Source: Rhodamnia argentea (taxonomy: Eukaryota; Streptophyta; Magnoliopsida; Myrtales; Myrtaceae). Taken from it: a stretch of 64,000 nucleotides of DNA. Positions 1 through 10,502 of this stretch are shown piece after piece. The stretch is taken from NCBI RefSeq assembly GCF_020921035.1, contig NC_063151.1, positions 22,698,934-22,762,933 of the forward strand, given 5' to 3'. The notes beneath the pieces were generated by a model that saw only the letters and a list, made by a program, of their open reading frames with translations, was not told the origin of the DNA and searched no databases. Both the position numbers and the translations under genes were made by a program. Every line of letters begins with the position of its first letter. Positions within the stretch are counted from its first letter, which is position 1.

Positions 1-104
1 TATATTTATTTTATTTATAAAAGGCCCAAATCAGTAAATATTTATTTTTTAAAAAATAATTTTGTAAATATTTATTTTAAAAAAATTATTTTGGAAAAAA
101 ACCC

Positions 105-385
105 GAAACCGCAACAAAAGAGTTAAAAACCGTATGGAAAGATTAAAAACCGCAGCAAAAGAGTGGAAACGAATAAAGAAAAGGTAAAACTTTGGAAGGG
201 CATATCTCATCGCTCGGGCGTCCGTTTGAGACGAATTTTTTTTCGAGATGAATCCATTTGAGATGGACGCCCGAGCGATGAGATATGCCCTTCCAAAGTT
301 TTGCCTTTTCTTTATTCGTTTTCACTCTTTTGCTGCAGTTTTTAATCTTTCCATGCGGTTTTTAACTCTTTTGTCGCGGTTTCCC
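105..385. repeat. Long foldback (inverted repeat, about 120-bp arms)
   Basis: Positions 105-223 are the reverse complement of 265-385 with only about five mismatches, around a loop of about 40 bp. Inside each arm the short motif AACCGCARCAAAAGAG appears twice. RNA from either strand would fold into a nearly perfect hairpin. Alternatives are a foldback transposon, a MITE, or a small-RNA-producing inverted duplication; the sequence alone does not decide. Small open frames across it (60-69 codons) are by-products of the palindrome. Confidence 0.75.
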
Positions 386-647
386 ACATATCTATTACTG
401 CGGTTTCCAACATATTCCTGCGGTTATATTACATTATATCACAACATTATTTATTAATTATATATCTTAATAAATATTTACATTAATTATTGCTAATAAT
501 GTTATAAATATAAGTTTCACAAGAAAAAAAAATTATAAATAAAATAAATATTCTAAGTATCAATAATTTAAAAAAATAAGAAATTTAAAAAAAAAAAAAA
601 GATTGCGGGCCGGATTTGTGCCTTGCTCGGCGGGCCCACTGCTGAGC

Positions 648-684
648 GGGCCTCGCTCGGCATTTCACCCGCCGAGCGAGGCCC
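648..684. repeat. GC-rich hairpin, 14-bp perfect stem
   Basis: GGGCCTCGCTCGGC at 648-661 pairs perfectly with GCCGAGCGAGGCCC at 671-684 around a 9-base loop. It is a GC island (600-684) inside very AT-rich DNA. There is no downstream T-run or gene to make it a terminator. It is probably part of the repeat unit. Confidence 0.6.
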
Positions 685-760
685 AAATCAGTAAATATTT
701 ATTTTTAAACAATAATTTTGTAAATATTTATTTTAAAAAAATTATTTTGGAAAAAAACCC

Positions 761-968
761 ACTTCTTTATCCCTAAATAATGAATACACATATTTATAAC
801 ACATGTGCCCCTTATTTTGTCATGTAGTGTCCAATATTCACTTTCTGTTGAACACGTCCTCCATTGCATGAGATTCAAAGAACTCACTTCTTGATCAGTC
901 AAATCTTGCATATTTAACAAATCAACCTATATTCGTAAACGAATTCAAAATTCGAGACATATTTAATA
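761..968 (-). repeat. Copia 3' LTR copy (left)
   Basis: About 98% identical to 5677-5884 over 208 bp. It is bordered inward by a purine-rich stretch (minus strand) at about 970-985 that fits a polypurine tract, and outward by the 80-bp direct repeat that ends at about 760. Confidence 0.8.
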
Positions 969-3900
969 ATTCTCCACCTTGACTCGATGTTTGAAGCCAA
1001 GTCAATAATGATCATCATCCATGCTGCTCTCCCAACGCCCCCACGGGCGCTCACTCTCTGCAGACCCCAATAGTGCTCAAGCAGAGCTTGGGTTTCGCCA
1101 AAGGAACAAGCTTAGTCATCATATCTGTTGGGTTCTCTGCTGTAGCAATCTTTTCCACAACAACTTTACCTTTCGCTCGGACATCTCGGATGAAGTGGTA
1201 CCCGATATTGATATGCTTCGTTCGCTCGTAATAAATCGGATTATATGCCGGATAAATCGCACCTTGGTTATCACAGTGTATATCAACATTTTTCTGTTCT
1301 AACCCAAAGTCCAAGAGCAAACCTTGTAACCATATCGCCTCTTTTGCTATAAAGGTTAGTGACATGTACTCCGCCTCGGTCGACGACAAGGCCACGTGGT
1401 CTTGTAAGGACGCCTTCCAACTAAGCGCATCACCCGCAAGCGCAAACACGTACCTTGCTAAAGACCTACACTCATCTAAGTCACCTACATGATTAGAATC
1501 CACAAAACCGGTGGTCTCACCGCCATCATTGCCCCTCCGGTATACTATACCAACGCCTGTTGTCCCCTTCAAATATCTGAGGATCCATTTCACAGCTTTC
1601 CAATGAGTTTTACCTAGACGCTTTATATAACGACTAACTACACCGACAGCTTGTGAAATATCGGGCCTAGTGCATACCATAGCATACATAATACTACCTA
1701 CGGCACTAGAATAAGGAACACAGGACATATGCTCCTCCTCCTCCTCGCTCTGCGGTGATAACTTAACCGAAAGTTTAAAATGCTTCGCTAATGGAGTACT
1801 CAGAGACTTTCTTGATCGCATATTAAAACATGCGATAATTTTCTCAATATATTTCTTTTGAGACAAACGTAATAATCATGCGGTCATGTCACGCAAAATC
1901 TCCATACCCAATATTTTCTTCGCAGCACCTAAATTTTTCATCTCAAACTCAGCACTTAACTGCCTCTTGAGCACATCAATATCGGACATATTTTTCGCTG
2001 CTATCAATATATCATCAATGTATAACAGCAAATATATCAAAGACCCGTCCTCCAATCTCCTAAAATAAACACAGCTATCCATCCGACTTTTCGAGTAGTC
2101 TTGACTAGCCATGAAAGAATCAAAACGTTTATACCACTGCCTAGGAGATTGTTTCAGCCCATGTAATGATTTCTTTAACAAGCAAACATGGTCTTCCTTA
2201 CCCGGAATAGTAAATCCCTCTGGCTGCCTCATGTAAATCTGCTCCCCCAACTCACCGTGAAGAAACGCCGTTTTTACATCAAGCTGCTCCAATTCAAGAT
2301 CCCATGCAGCAACTAAAGCAAGTAAAACACGAATAGAAGTATGTCTTACCACGGGAGAAAACACCTCATTGTAGTCAATGCCCTCTCGCTGGGTATACCC
2401 CTTCGCAACAAGCCTCGCCTTGTACCTTGTTGCCTTGACATCGGGAATGCCCTCTTTCCGTTTATAGACCCATTTACTTCCGACAATCTTCTGGCTCTTT
2501 GGTACTTTAACTAACTCTCATGTCTGATTTTGATGGAGTGATTCCATCTCTTCACTCATAGCCCCTAGCCACTGCGATGACTCGGAACTAGCCATCGCCT
2601 TAGAGTAAGACGAAGGCTCATCTGTCTCCACCTCGTCACCTACAGTCAAAGCATATGCAAAATCTGTATAAGCATAACGTACCGGTAGTTTAATTTGCCT
2701 TCTCTGTCTATCTGCGGCTATACTATGTTGCGGCTTTATTGGTTGTTCACTATCACCGACTTTAGGAATTGCGGCCTCATCGCCAGTCTCAACATCCGTT
2801 ACCTCCGAGGTCTCTGGAGTCTCCACCCAAAGCTCCACCTCACTACTAACACCATGACCTGTGTGCTCTGCTGGTTGTGTCCCGAACTCCTCTGTTGAAG
2901 CATTACAATCTCGTCGAAGATCACATCTCTGCCGATTAGAAAACCGGGTGATCTGGGATCGGTGCACCACGGTCGGTAGCCTTTCACCCCATGTGCATAA
3001 CCGGGAAATATGCACTTCTTCGACATCGGCTCAAGCTTACCATCACTAGCATGAGCATACGCGGGACATCCGAATATTCGTAATCCGGAGTAATCAACAG
3101 GTTTCCCCGACCATACTTCTTCCGGAGTCTTCCACTCGACAGCAGATGATGGAGATCGATTAATCGAGTAACAGGCCATGTTCACTGCTTCGGCCCAAAA
3201 TTCATTGCCTATTCCAGCATGCGAAAGCATGCTCCGAGCCTGCTCAAGTAAAGTTCTGTTCTTCCGTTCTGCCATGCCATTCTGCTGTGGTGTCCCGGGT
3301 ATTGTGCAGTGTCTCACAATCCCTTCTCTCTCGCAGAACTCGGTAAAATCTTTACCACATAACTCCATGCCGTTATCGGTTCTCAGGCACTTGATTTGTT
3401 TATCCGATCGCTTCTCAATCAATGCCTTAAATTTCTTGAATCGATCAAACACATCGGATTTGTGCTTGAGAAAGTATACCCATACCTTTACGGAATAGTC
3501 GTCGATAAATGTCAGCATATAACGAGCACCTCCTTTAGAAGGAATCGGAGACGGGCCCCAGACATCTAAATGAATATATTTTACCGGTTGTTTGGTCGAA
3601 TGAATACCTATAGCAAACTTAATCCTGCGCTGCTTCCCAAAGATACAATGCTCACATAAGTCTAACTTACTTGTCTTCTAACCCTTTAACAACCCTCAAT
3701 CACTCAGCATCGTCATACCCGCCTCACTCATGTGCCCTAGACGCATATGTCATAAACGAGTTAATTCAAAATCTAACTCACCCGATGAAACTGCAGCGGC
3801 CCCTGTCACGGTCTCTCCCCGAGATGATAGAGAGAACTCACTTTCTTCCCTTTCATAACTGTCATAGCACCTCGAGAGATCTTCAGCACTCCACTTTCAG

Positions 3901-5106
3901 CGATGTACTTACACCCGATATCATCGAGTGTCCCTAGAGAAATAAGGTTCTTCTTGAGCTCTGGTACATGCCTCATGTCTGTCAATGTGCGCACCACGCC
4001 ATCATGCATCCGAATCCGAACTGTCCCTATCCCCACAACCTTGTAGGCGGCATTATTCCCCAACAGAACTCTACCACCATCTGCAGTCCGGTAAGTAGTA
4101 AACCAGTTCCTATTAGGCGTCATATGATAAGAACACCCCGAATCTAGCACCCATTCATCTCCCGATGAACCCGCAATCACACACAAGATAGCCTCTGCAT
4201 CACTAGTACTCTCTTTAGCAATGTTCGCCACACTAGTTGTGGTTTTCTACTTATCACCTTTGTTTCTCAACTTGGAACAATCTCTCCTGATGTGCCCCTC
4301 TTCGTGACACTCAAAGCACTTCACGAGTCCCTTGGACTTCCTATGGCGTGACTTAGACCCGCTTTTACCACTCTCGCTCTTGGACCCTCGATGTTGCTCT
4401 TTACCCCGAATCACTAATCCTCGCGCTACATCCCGCACTAGACTGTCATCTCGCAACTTTCTATGCCACTCTTTAGAAAATAAGGCGGATTTTACCTCTT
4501 TCGAGGTAATTGTAGGACGCCCTTGCAAATGTGAATCGATAAAGTGCTCCCATGACTCTGGTAGGGAAGCCAACAACATCATGCCTTGCTCTTCATCATC
4601 AAGTGTCTTACCGACGTTCTTCAAATCCATCATGAGTTTATTAAATTCATCTAGATGGGTTCTGATAGACGTACCTTCGATATATCCGAACTGGAACATC
4701 CTCTTCAACATATATAAGCAATTATTCAAACATTTCGTTACATAGAGTGCCCGAAGTTTTGTCCACAATCTTGCGGTATCTTTCTCCTCGCCTACCTCTA
4801 TTAACACTTCATCCTATAAATTCAACAGGATTAAACTTCTAGCTTTCCTCATTATCACATCCTTTTCAGCATCTGTCATCGTTTTGGGCAATTCAGCCTT
4901 GCCCTCCAATGCTTCTGCTAAACCTTGAGTTGTCAATAACGCTTCCATCTTGAGGCTCCATAACCCAAAGTTGTTCCTCTCGTTAAACTTCTCAATTTCA
5001 CCTTTTACTCCGGACATAATTGCAATCACAAGATATCTAGATAATAATCGGACAAGCAAAAGCCCTAAATCACAATCCAGAATATCTAAACCTGGCTCTG
5101 ATACCA

Positions 5107-5884
5107 ATTGTTATAATATAATGCGCGGAAACTAACTCAGATCTTGCAACTAAATCAATGTGAAAAGCTCAGAAAAATAACAATGAATAATAAAGGATAC
5201 CAAAGATTACGTAGTTCGGTCCGAATATCGATACCTATATCCTTGGGAGAGCCAGAAAGAACAATCCACTATAATCGGAGAATCGGAATTACAATCACTC
5301 AATACGCTCGTGTTTTCCGCGCCTAGATTATACTCAAACCGAAAGTGTTTACAAATAAAACAACTTAATTGGATATAATAAACTCACGAAGCATAAAACT
5401 AAATCGCGTTCAGAACTTCTCGCAATCAAAGAGAGAACCCAAAGAAGAGCGTCGTACTCTTATCCTCGCGGCGCGAACCTGCGGTGCGGCTCTTGTCCTC
5501 TCTGTCTCGTCTTTTCTGCTTTGTACGGCTCGTCGTGCTCTCTACCTTGGCTATTCAGAACAAGGCTAGAAGAAGGGCCCACAAAGTCTCCTTTTTGACC
5601 TTATATCTCTGGCGGCTATTGCAAGATAGAAGTAAAGGCCAAGAAACCCTTGTTCTTTTTTCTTTCCTGACAAAAGACTTCTTTATCCCTAAATAATGAA
5701 TACACATATTTATAACACATGTGCCCCTTATTTTGTCATGTAGTGTCCAATATTCACTTTCTGTTGAACACGTCCTCCGTTGCACGAGATTCAAAGAACT
5801 CACTTCTTGATCGGTCAAATCTTGCATATTTAACAAATCAACCTATATTCGTAAACAAATTCAAAATTCGAGACATATTTAATA
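5107..5884 (-). repeat. Copia 5' LTR (right copy)
   Basis: The segment 5677-5884 matches 761-968 almost exactly. The inner edge is set by the tRNA primer-binding site at about 5095-5106 and the outer edge by the return of array sequence at 5885, which also follows the same anchor in units B, C and D. The length is about 780 bp. Confidence 0.8.
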
Positions 5885-6660
5885 TATATGTATCTTGCTT
5901 TAGTTGGTTTCAAGGTCATCAGTATATAGATGTCAACCCTAGTAAAAGCTAGGTCAAGTTACGGCCTAACTAGATTTAAAAACCAAGATACTAGGCTTCA
6001 GCTAGGAAGAGCCCCAAAGGAAGGTAGTTAAACTAAGGGATGATGATATCGCAAATATCTTAAATTTCGTCCGTTTTTAAAATTGAGAACCCAAATTTTA
6101 TTTTCTTTCAATCACATACCTCAATGTATCAAATCATCCTCAATGTGGTGCTTCTATTAATTCGACGGACGGAAATCACCGACTTGGTACTAACGCGGAG
6201 TTAGGTAACCGTTTAATAGGGGTGAGCGGTTCCACGTTCCTTACATGTTCTACTTGGAGCCCGAAATCTACCCGTTGGAACGGGTTCCTCATTTTTTTAA
6301 ACTTGAAACCTACCCGTCATATCTTGAAACTTGAAACCTACCCCGTCACGGGTTCTATGGTCGATTCTAGGGTATCCGAAAACCTATCAATTTCTTTTAT
6401 TTTCCTTTTTTTTTTCATTTTTAGTTAAGCAAAATGAGAGTGAACAATGCAACATCTAAGAGAAAGTAGAGGTGAGTAGTTTTAGGTTTCATAGAGGTTA
6501 CATTTAGAACCCGAAACCAATCCATTGAAACACATTTATCATTTTTTGAAATCTGAAACCTAAAAATTTGTTTGGCTCCAGATTATACACTCATCATCGG
6601 ACGCCATAAAGCATTATAGGATCGTGCAAAAACATATACAAAGAAAAATATAAAAATTAG
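5885..6660. other. Upstream region of PR-10 copy A
   Basis: There is no gene here. The first 330 bp is the array anchor shared by all four units. From about 6214 the sequence is shared only with unit B. It contains a low-complexity part rich in GAAACCTACC and GGGGTGAGCGGTTCC motifs that resembles a short MITE-like repeat (inference), then the promoter of the PR-10 gene. Confidence 0.6.
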
Positions 6661-6750
6661 AATGGTTGGTGCTTTGCGAGGTTGGCAATTTCTAGGATTT
6701 ATCAGCCTATGGGATGCACTTTGGGAAAATGAGGACTCCTCCACTCCAAC

Positions 6751-6757
6751 CTATAAG
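6751..6757 (+). promoter_or_regulatory. TATA box of PR-10 copy A
   Basis: CTATAAG lies 107 bp before the PR-10 start codon. Unit B has CTATAAATG at the equivalent place (about 15602), the better consensus. Confidence 0.6.
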
Positions 6758-6863
6758 TGCGTCTCGTTCTCATCTCTTCCACCCCAAGCTCACAAACCTC
6801 CTGACCTCCACTCTATTTCATCATATTGTTTGTATTTCTCTATATAGCAACCTGAAAGCCATC

Positions 6864-7479
6864 ATGGGTGTATTCACTTTTACAAATGAATACATGTCCA
6901 CAATTCCTCCTGCAAGATTGTTCAAGGCCCTAGTTCTGGACTCACATACCCTGATTCCCAAACTCATGCCTCAAGCTATCAAGAGTATTGACATCATCCA
7001 AGGCGATGGAGGGGCTGGAACTATTAAGCAGATCAACTTCAGTGAAGGTGATTGATTATGCGTTTTTGCCATATGAGTGTGCTTTTTTATTTTTTTTCCT
7101 AGCTTACACTTATGTTACGGCATATACGAGTGTACTATGATACGATCTCCTTCTAATGTATGTAGGTAATCAGCTTAGCAGAATGAAGAATCGCGTGGAT
7201 GAACCGAACGAGGAGACGTTTACGTACAAGTATACCATGATCGATCTAAAGGACAAGTTTGAATCTATTGCTTACGAAGTCAAGTTTGAGCCAACACCGG
7301 AAGGCGGGAGCAAGAGCAACATGATGAGCACGTATTACACAAAGGGCGATGTTACGCTCAAAGAAGAGGACATTAAGGCAGGCAAAGAGAGAGCCTTGGG
7401 AATGTACAAGGTCGCCGAAGCATACCTCCTCCAAAACCCCGATGCTTATGCTCGAGACTTGAAATGCTCTCTTGAATAA
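6864..7479 (+). CDS. PR-10 / Bet v 1 family protein, copy A
   Basis: Two exons, 6864-7047 and 7166-7479, with a 118-bp GT-AG intron at the position usual for this family (after residue 61, phase 1). The product is 165 residues. It starts [10 protein letters not shown], which matches the Bet v 1 N-terminus, and carries the glycine-rich loop GDGGAGT at about residues 48-54, the intron-spanning INFSEG, and a C-terminal helix ending NPDAYA. The family are small cytosolic proteins with a large hydrophobic pocket that bind ligands such as flavonoids and cytokinins; many are pathogenesis-related. The copy is open throughout, but where unit B has a TGA stop after DAYA this copy has CGA and runs eight residues further (RDLKCSLE). 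I chose the ATG at 6864 because it fits the family; the frame is also open upstream in the 5' leader. The ligand cannot be told from sequence. Confidence 0.9.
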
Positions 7480-7960
7480 AATTCGAGAAGTCCCGTCAAT
7501 AAGAACTCGTGATACTTTCGGTCTTCACGTAGAAGTACCCGAGTTCCTTTACTTCTATACGGGTATAAATATCCCTTAGATTTGGATGGCAATAAAGATA
7601 TGTACTTTTTAACTTAGTTGTGAGCGATTCCTGTAATTGCCCTTCAAGAAGAGCTATTTGCAACGTTACTGCTGGTTATAGTGATCAAGTGACTGAGATG
7701 CTGCAATTCTGTGGATTCTAGAGAGGATCTCTCCCTGTTAGATACCTAGGAGCTCCTTTGATTTCTGGTACACTCTCTGACAGGGACCCAAACCTCTTAT
7801 TGATAGAGCTGTCACCATTCTGCGGTACACTATTATCATCATTGTTTTACTAATTTGTTCAAAAGTTCATGAGTTAATTGCCACATCCTATCTTCGCCCA
7901 AAAAAAAAAAATTGCCACGTCCTATCGAAAAAATTCCTCTATTTACACTCTTTTAGGTTA
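7480..7960. other. PR-10 3' flank with LINE scrap
   Basis: After the PR-10 stop there is a 3' flank. A segment of about 64 bp at about 7509-7572 is absent from unit B. From about 7625 to 7850 a LINE reverse-transcriptase scrap is present, and at 7893-7910 a tiny poly(A) insertion sits between two copies of AATTGCCACATCCTATC. Confidence 0.65.
7625..7850 (+). mobile_element. LINE reverse-transcriptase fragment, unit A
   Basis: The plus-strand translation reads MLQFCGF, then a stop, then RGSLPVRYLGAPLISGTLSDRD. This is the conserved L1-type plant LINE stretch just after the RT catalytic motif (compare FREGMLPFRYLGVPIIAS in the larger LINE of unit B). Only about 70 codons remain. The same scrap lies at about 16405-16625 in unit B, so it predates the A/B duplication. 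Confidence 0.75.
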
Positions 7961-7966
7961 AGTTCA

Positions 7967-8792
7967 AAAAAATTATCCAAAAAGTCCTAAACTTATTATA
8001 CGATAGCCAATTCAATATTAAATCTTTCAATCATGCTAATTTAGTTCTAAATATTTTAACGAATTGTTAATTTAGTCCTAACCTTTCAATTATGCAAATT
8101 TAGTTTTAAATATTTTGATAATTTGCCGATTTAATCATAAACCTTTTGACAATTTGTCAATTTAGTCCTAACCTTTCAAATCACTAATTTGACGGTCTAG
8201 TCAATACTAGCCGTCTACGTTACATGGCCGGTTTGCAATTTTTAACTTTTTAAATTTGCTGAACCTTTTTCTTTTTTTCTTTTTATCTTTATTTGTTCGA
8301 CTTTGAGCTAGTACCGTTCGCTTGGCGAGGGCGTAGCATTCCTCGCTTGGCGAAAGCATCGCAATCCTTGCCTAGGCAAGGGCTTGATGTCACAAGGCGA
8401 GGCTCGCTAGCCATCGCTAAACTAGAGTTGGAAAAAAAAACAAAGAAAGAAAAGAAGCGAAACAAGAACCCAAACAATAAAAAAATCAATTTTTTAAAAT
8501 TATTCACATCAATGTCGACCGTACCTCGTTGGATGGTCAGTATGTTATCTCCCATAGGGATTTCCAGCCAAAATTAATCAAAAGAAATAAATTGGCAAAT
8601 CATCAAAATGAATAAGACTAAATTGTCAAATTATTCAAAGATTTAGGACTAAATTGACACAATTGAAAGGTTTAGAACTAAATTAGCAAATTGTCGAAAG
8701 AGTTAGGACTATTGACACAATTAAAAGATTCAAGATTAAATCAACCACCACACAATAGATTTGGGATTTTTTGGTTATTATCCCAAGTATTT
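7967..8792. mobile_element. TTTAGTCCTAAA-type foldback element 1, unit A
   Basis: Both sides consist of degenerate copies of AATTTAGTCCTAAACCTTT about 35-40 bp apart, in inverted orientation (TTTAGTCCTAA on the left, TTAGGACTAAAT on the right), around a core with a GC-rich CTCGCTTGGCGAGG stretch. Long internally repetitive inverted ends suggest a non-autonomous Mutator-like element. In unit B the flanks keep TAAGTTCA on both sides (about 16755 and 17552), a probable target duplication. There is no coding capacity. Confidence 0.6.
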
Positions 8793-8899
8793 ATGCATCC
8801 GAGCTTACATATTCCTTTCACAATGAATAATTTGGACTGTGCGATTACATTTTTAATTTTCTGTTGTTTCATTTTGCATTTTGCATAGCATCGTGTGCG

Positions 8900-9590
8900 C
8901 AAAATTGTCAAAAAAATTCTTAAACTTATTGCACTTTTGCCGGTTAAGACCTAAACTTTTTTTTATTTTGTCAATTCAATCATAAACCATTTTTATTTGT
9001 GTCAATTCAGTCCTAAACTTATTTTCTGCCAATTCAATCCTAAATATCTTGTATTTGTGTCAATCCAGTCTATCCAGCCAACTTTGGCAGGCTAAGGCTG
9101 ATGTGGAAAATTGCTAATTATATTTTAAGATTTTTTTGGATTATTTTTTATTTTCCTATTTCTTTTCTTTTCTTTTCTTATTTTTCTCTTTCCTTATTTT
9201 CTTTATTTCTTCTACCTCTAGCCGGTCCCCGGCGATGACCAATCTCAAGCGAGGCTCGCGGGCTGTTGGCGAGGCACAACCTCGCCTAGATCTAGCCAGG
9301 GCAAGGCCAGCCACGTCGACCTCGGTCTCTTGCTAGTCTCCAGCGATGATAGGTTGGAGGCGGAAGAAAGAAAAATAAAGGAAAGAGAAAGAAAAAAAAT
9401 GAAAAAAAATTCAAAAAAAATTAAAATATTATTAAAGATTGTCTACATAATCGCTGGCGTGCACTCCGACCGGCATCCATGTGAGCGCTGGCCGGCCAAA
9501 GTTGGCCTAGTGGACTGAATTGGCACGAATGCAAAATGTTTAGGATTGCATTAACAAAAGTGGAATGAGTTTAGGATTTTTTTGACAATT
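8900..9590. mobile_element. TTTAGTCCTAAA-type foldback element 2, unit A
   Basis: The left half carries CCTAAACTTATT / CAATTCAGTCCTAAA repeats and the right half their reverse complement (GGACTGAATTGGCA, TTTAGGA). The core holds a pyrimidine-rich TTTTCTTTTC run and a GC-rich stretch at about 9215-9355. It has the same architecture as element 1 but a different core. There is no clear target duplication and no protein. Confidence 0.6.
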
Positions 9591-10420
9591 TTTCAAAATC
9601 AGAAAAGAAGGCCATTGAACATTAGGGGAGGTCCATAAACCAAATAGGTTAGCATTTTGATGGTAACATTGAGTAGCATTTTGTGTCGAAAAAAAAAATC
9701 TCAAAATTATTTGAAAAAAAATCCCCGAAAGATTGGCTAAATCATGAATTGATTAAATTGTATCATTAAGTTGCCCGCTTATCATGGAAATAACAAAAAG
9801 TAATGGATAAACGATCTCTAGCGTTGATTAAACTTATGGTTATTTGGTGGATATACCAATATAAAACTAGCTCTTTCTCTTCCTAACAGCACACGTATAG
9901 ACGCAAATTCCTTCCAAGTCGCGAGATTAAGAAAAAGGATTAGAGAGAGAACTCGGTTTTCTTCCGGATTCGACAGAGGTGTCATTATTTACGCATTCAA
10001 GTACTTGTTTTTTTTATAATGCTTTCATCGAAATATTTTTTTTTGGTAAGTACTTTCATCGAAATATTCAGCTTTACAATAGCCGAAAATTTTGTGCAAA
10101 ATGATGATATCGCAACGAAAAATCCAACATTTTGTGCAAGAATAATGCGGAATTTATCAACTTATCGAATGTCCTCTGGCCCTCCCGGGACTGCATTTGA
10201 AATTTAACAATCAAATCATTCTATATGGAATCGGGCAATCACCAAAAGAGATTCTGGAACTTTTCGAGGCAATATTGCACTTTCATTTCATTACAAACAA
10301 GATGTTACAACGACATCGACAGTCGCGGTCGAGAGCAACATCATATGAAAGCCAAGATAAGTGAGTCGGGACGATTGCCTCGAAGATTATGTAATGACAA
10401 TACTAGTTTTTTTTTAATCT
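9591..10420. other. Non-coding spacer, unit A
   Basis: No gene is seen. The stretch is well conserved in units B and C. At 10022-10067 it contains the minimal remnant of the LINE that is 3 kb long in unit B: CTTTCATCGAAATAT, a T-run, GGTAAGTA, then CTTTCATCGAAATAT again. An open frame starting MESGNHQKRF at 10225 also occurs in units B and C but shows no sign of being a gene. Confidence 0.6.
10022..10067 (-). mobile_element. LINE remnant (17 bp) with target duplication, unit A
   Basis: Two copies of CTTTCATCGAAATAT (10022-10036 and 10053-10067) flank T(8-9)GGTAAGTA. Unit B has a 3-kb LINE at exactly this site, beginning T(16)GGTAAGATAAG and ending ATTAAGTA. The remnant fits a deletion between the two TAAG words, leaving only the tail. 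Confidence 0.75.
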
Positions 10421-10430
10421 TACTTAATGT

Positions 10431-10438
10431 TTTATTAG
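10431..10438 (-). promoter_or_regulatory. Candidate polyadenylation signal, proline-rich gene A
   Basis: AATAAAA on the minus strand (plus-strand TTTTATT) lies about 70 bp beyond a candidate 3' splice acceptor at 10503. It is conserved in units B and C. Confidence 0.45.
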
Positions 10439-10502
10439 GAGATATCCTTTCACCAGGGACCTTGAGCGTCCCCTTATTCTTGATGTTTAGTGTGTCCATG
10501 TC

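Larger units (their letters stand above)
1..760. repeat. AT-rich repeat DNA with an 80-bp direct repeat
   Basis: No gene is visible. A segment of about 80 bp beginning GGCCCAAATCAG and ending GGAAAAAAACCC occurs at about 24-104 and again at about 681-760 with only a few differences. The stretch therefore looks like one full unit and the end of a previous unit of a tandem duplication with a period of about 656 bp. The unit contains the long foldback at 105-385, an AT-rich part at about 430-600 and a GC-rich hairpin at 648-684. The class of element is not recognised. Confidence 0.6.
761..5884 (-). mobile_element. Ty1/Copia LTR retrotransposon, decayed
   Basis: A Copia element on the minus strand, treated as a fossil. 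Parts in element order are: right LTR (about 5107-5884); a primer-binding site complementary to initiator Met-tRNA (about 5095-5106); gag with a CX2CX4HX4C zinc knuckle (about 4247-5030); protease and pre-integrase region (about 3670-4231); integrase core (about 2800-3660); reverse transcriptase (about 1876-2520); RNase H (about 1051-1866); a short purine-rich tract (about 970-985); and the left LTR copy (761-968). The order protease-integrase-RT-RNaseH identifies Copia. The coding part is broken in roughly half a dozen places, so the copy is not autonomous. The two LTR copies differ at about 4 of 208 shared bases, suggesting an age of roughly one to two million years at usual plant rates. Its right side abuts the anchor of array unit A, so it landed in the array. 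Confidence 0.92.

Noticed and set aside
1021-1302. Plus-strand frames inside the Copia element (also at 2695-2898, 3178-3498, 4332-4745)
   Set aside because: They are antisense shadows of the element's own minus-strand coding region.
8020-9590. Regularly spaced TTTAGTCCTAAA repeats considered as a CRISPR-like array
   Set aside because: The repeats are degenerate, inverted on the two sides and lie in a plant nuclear genome. They are transposon ends.
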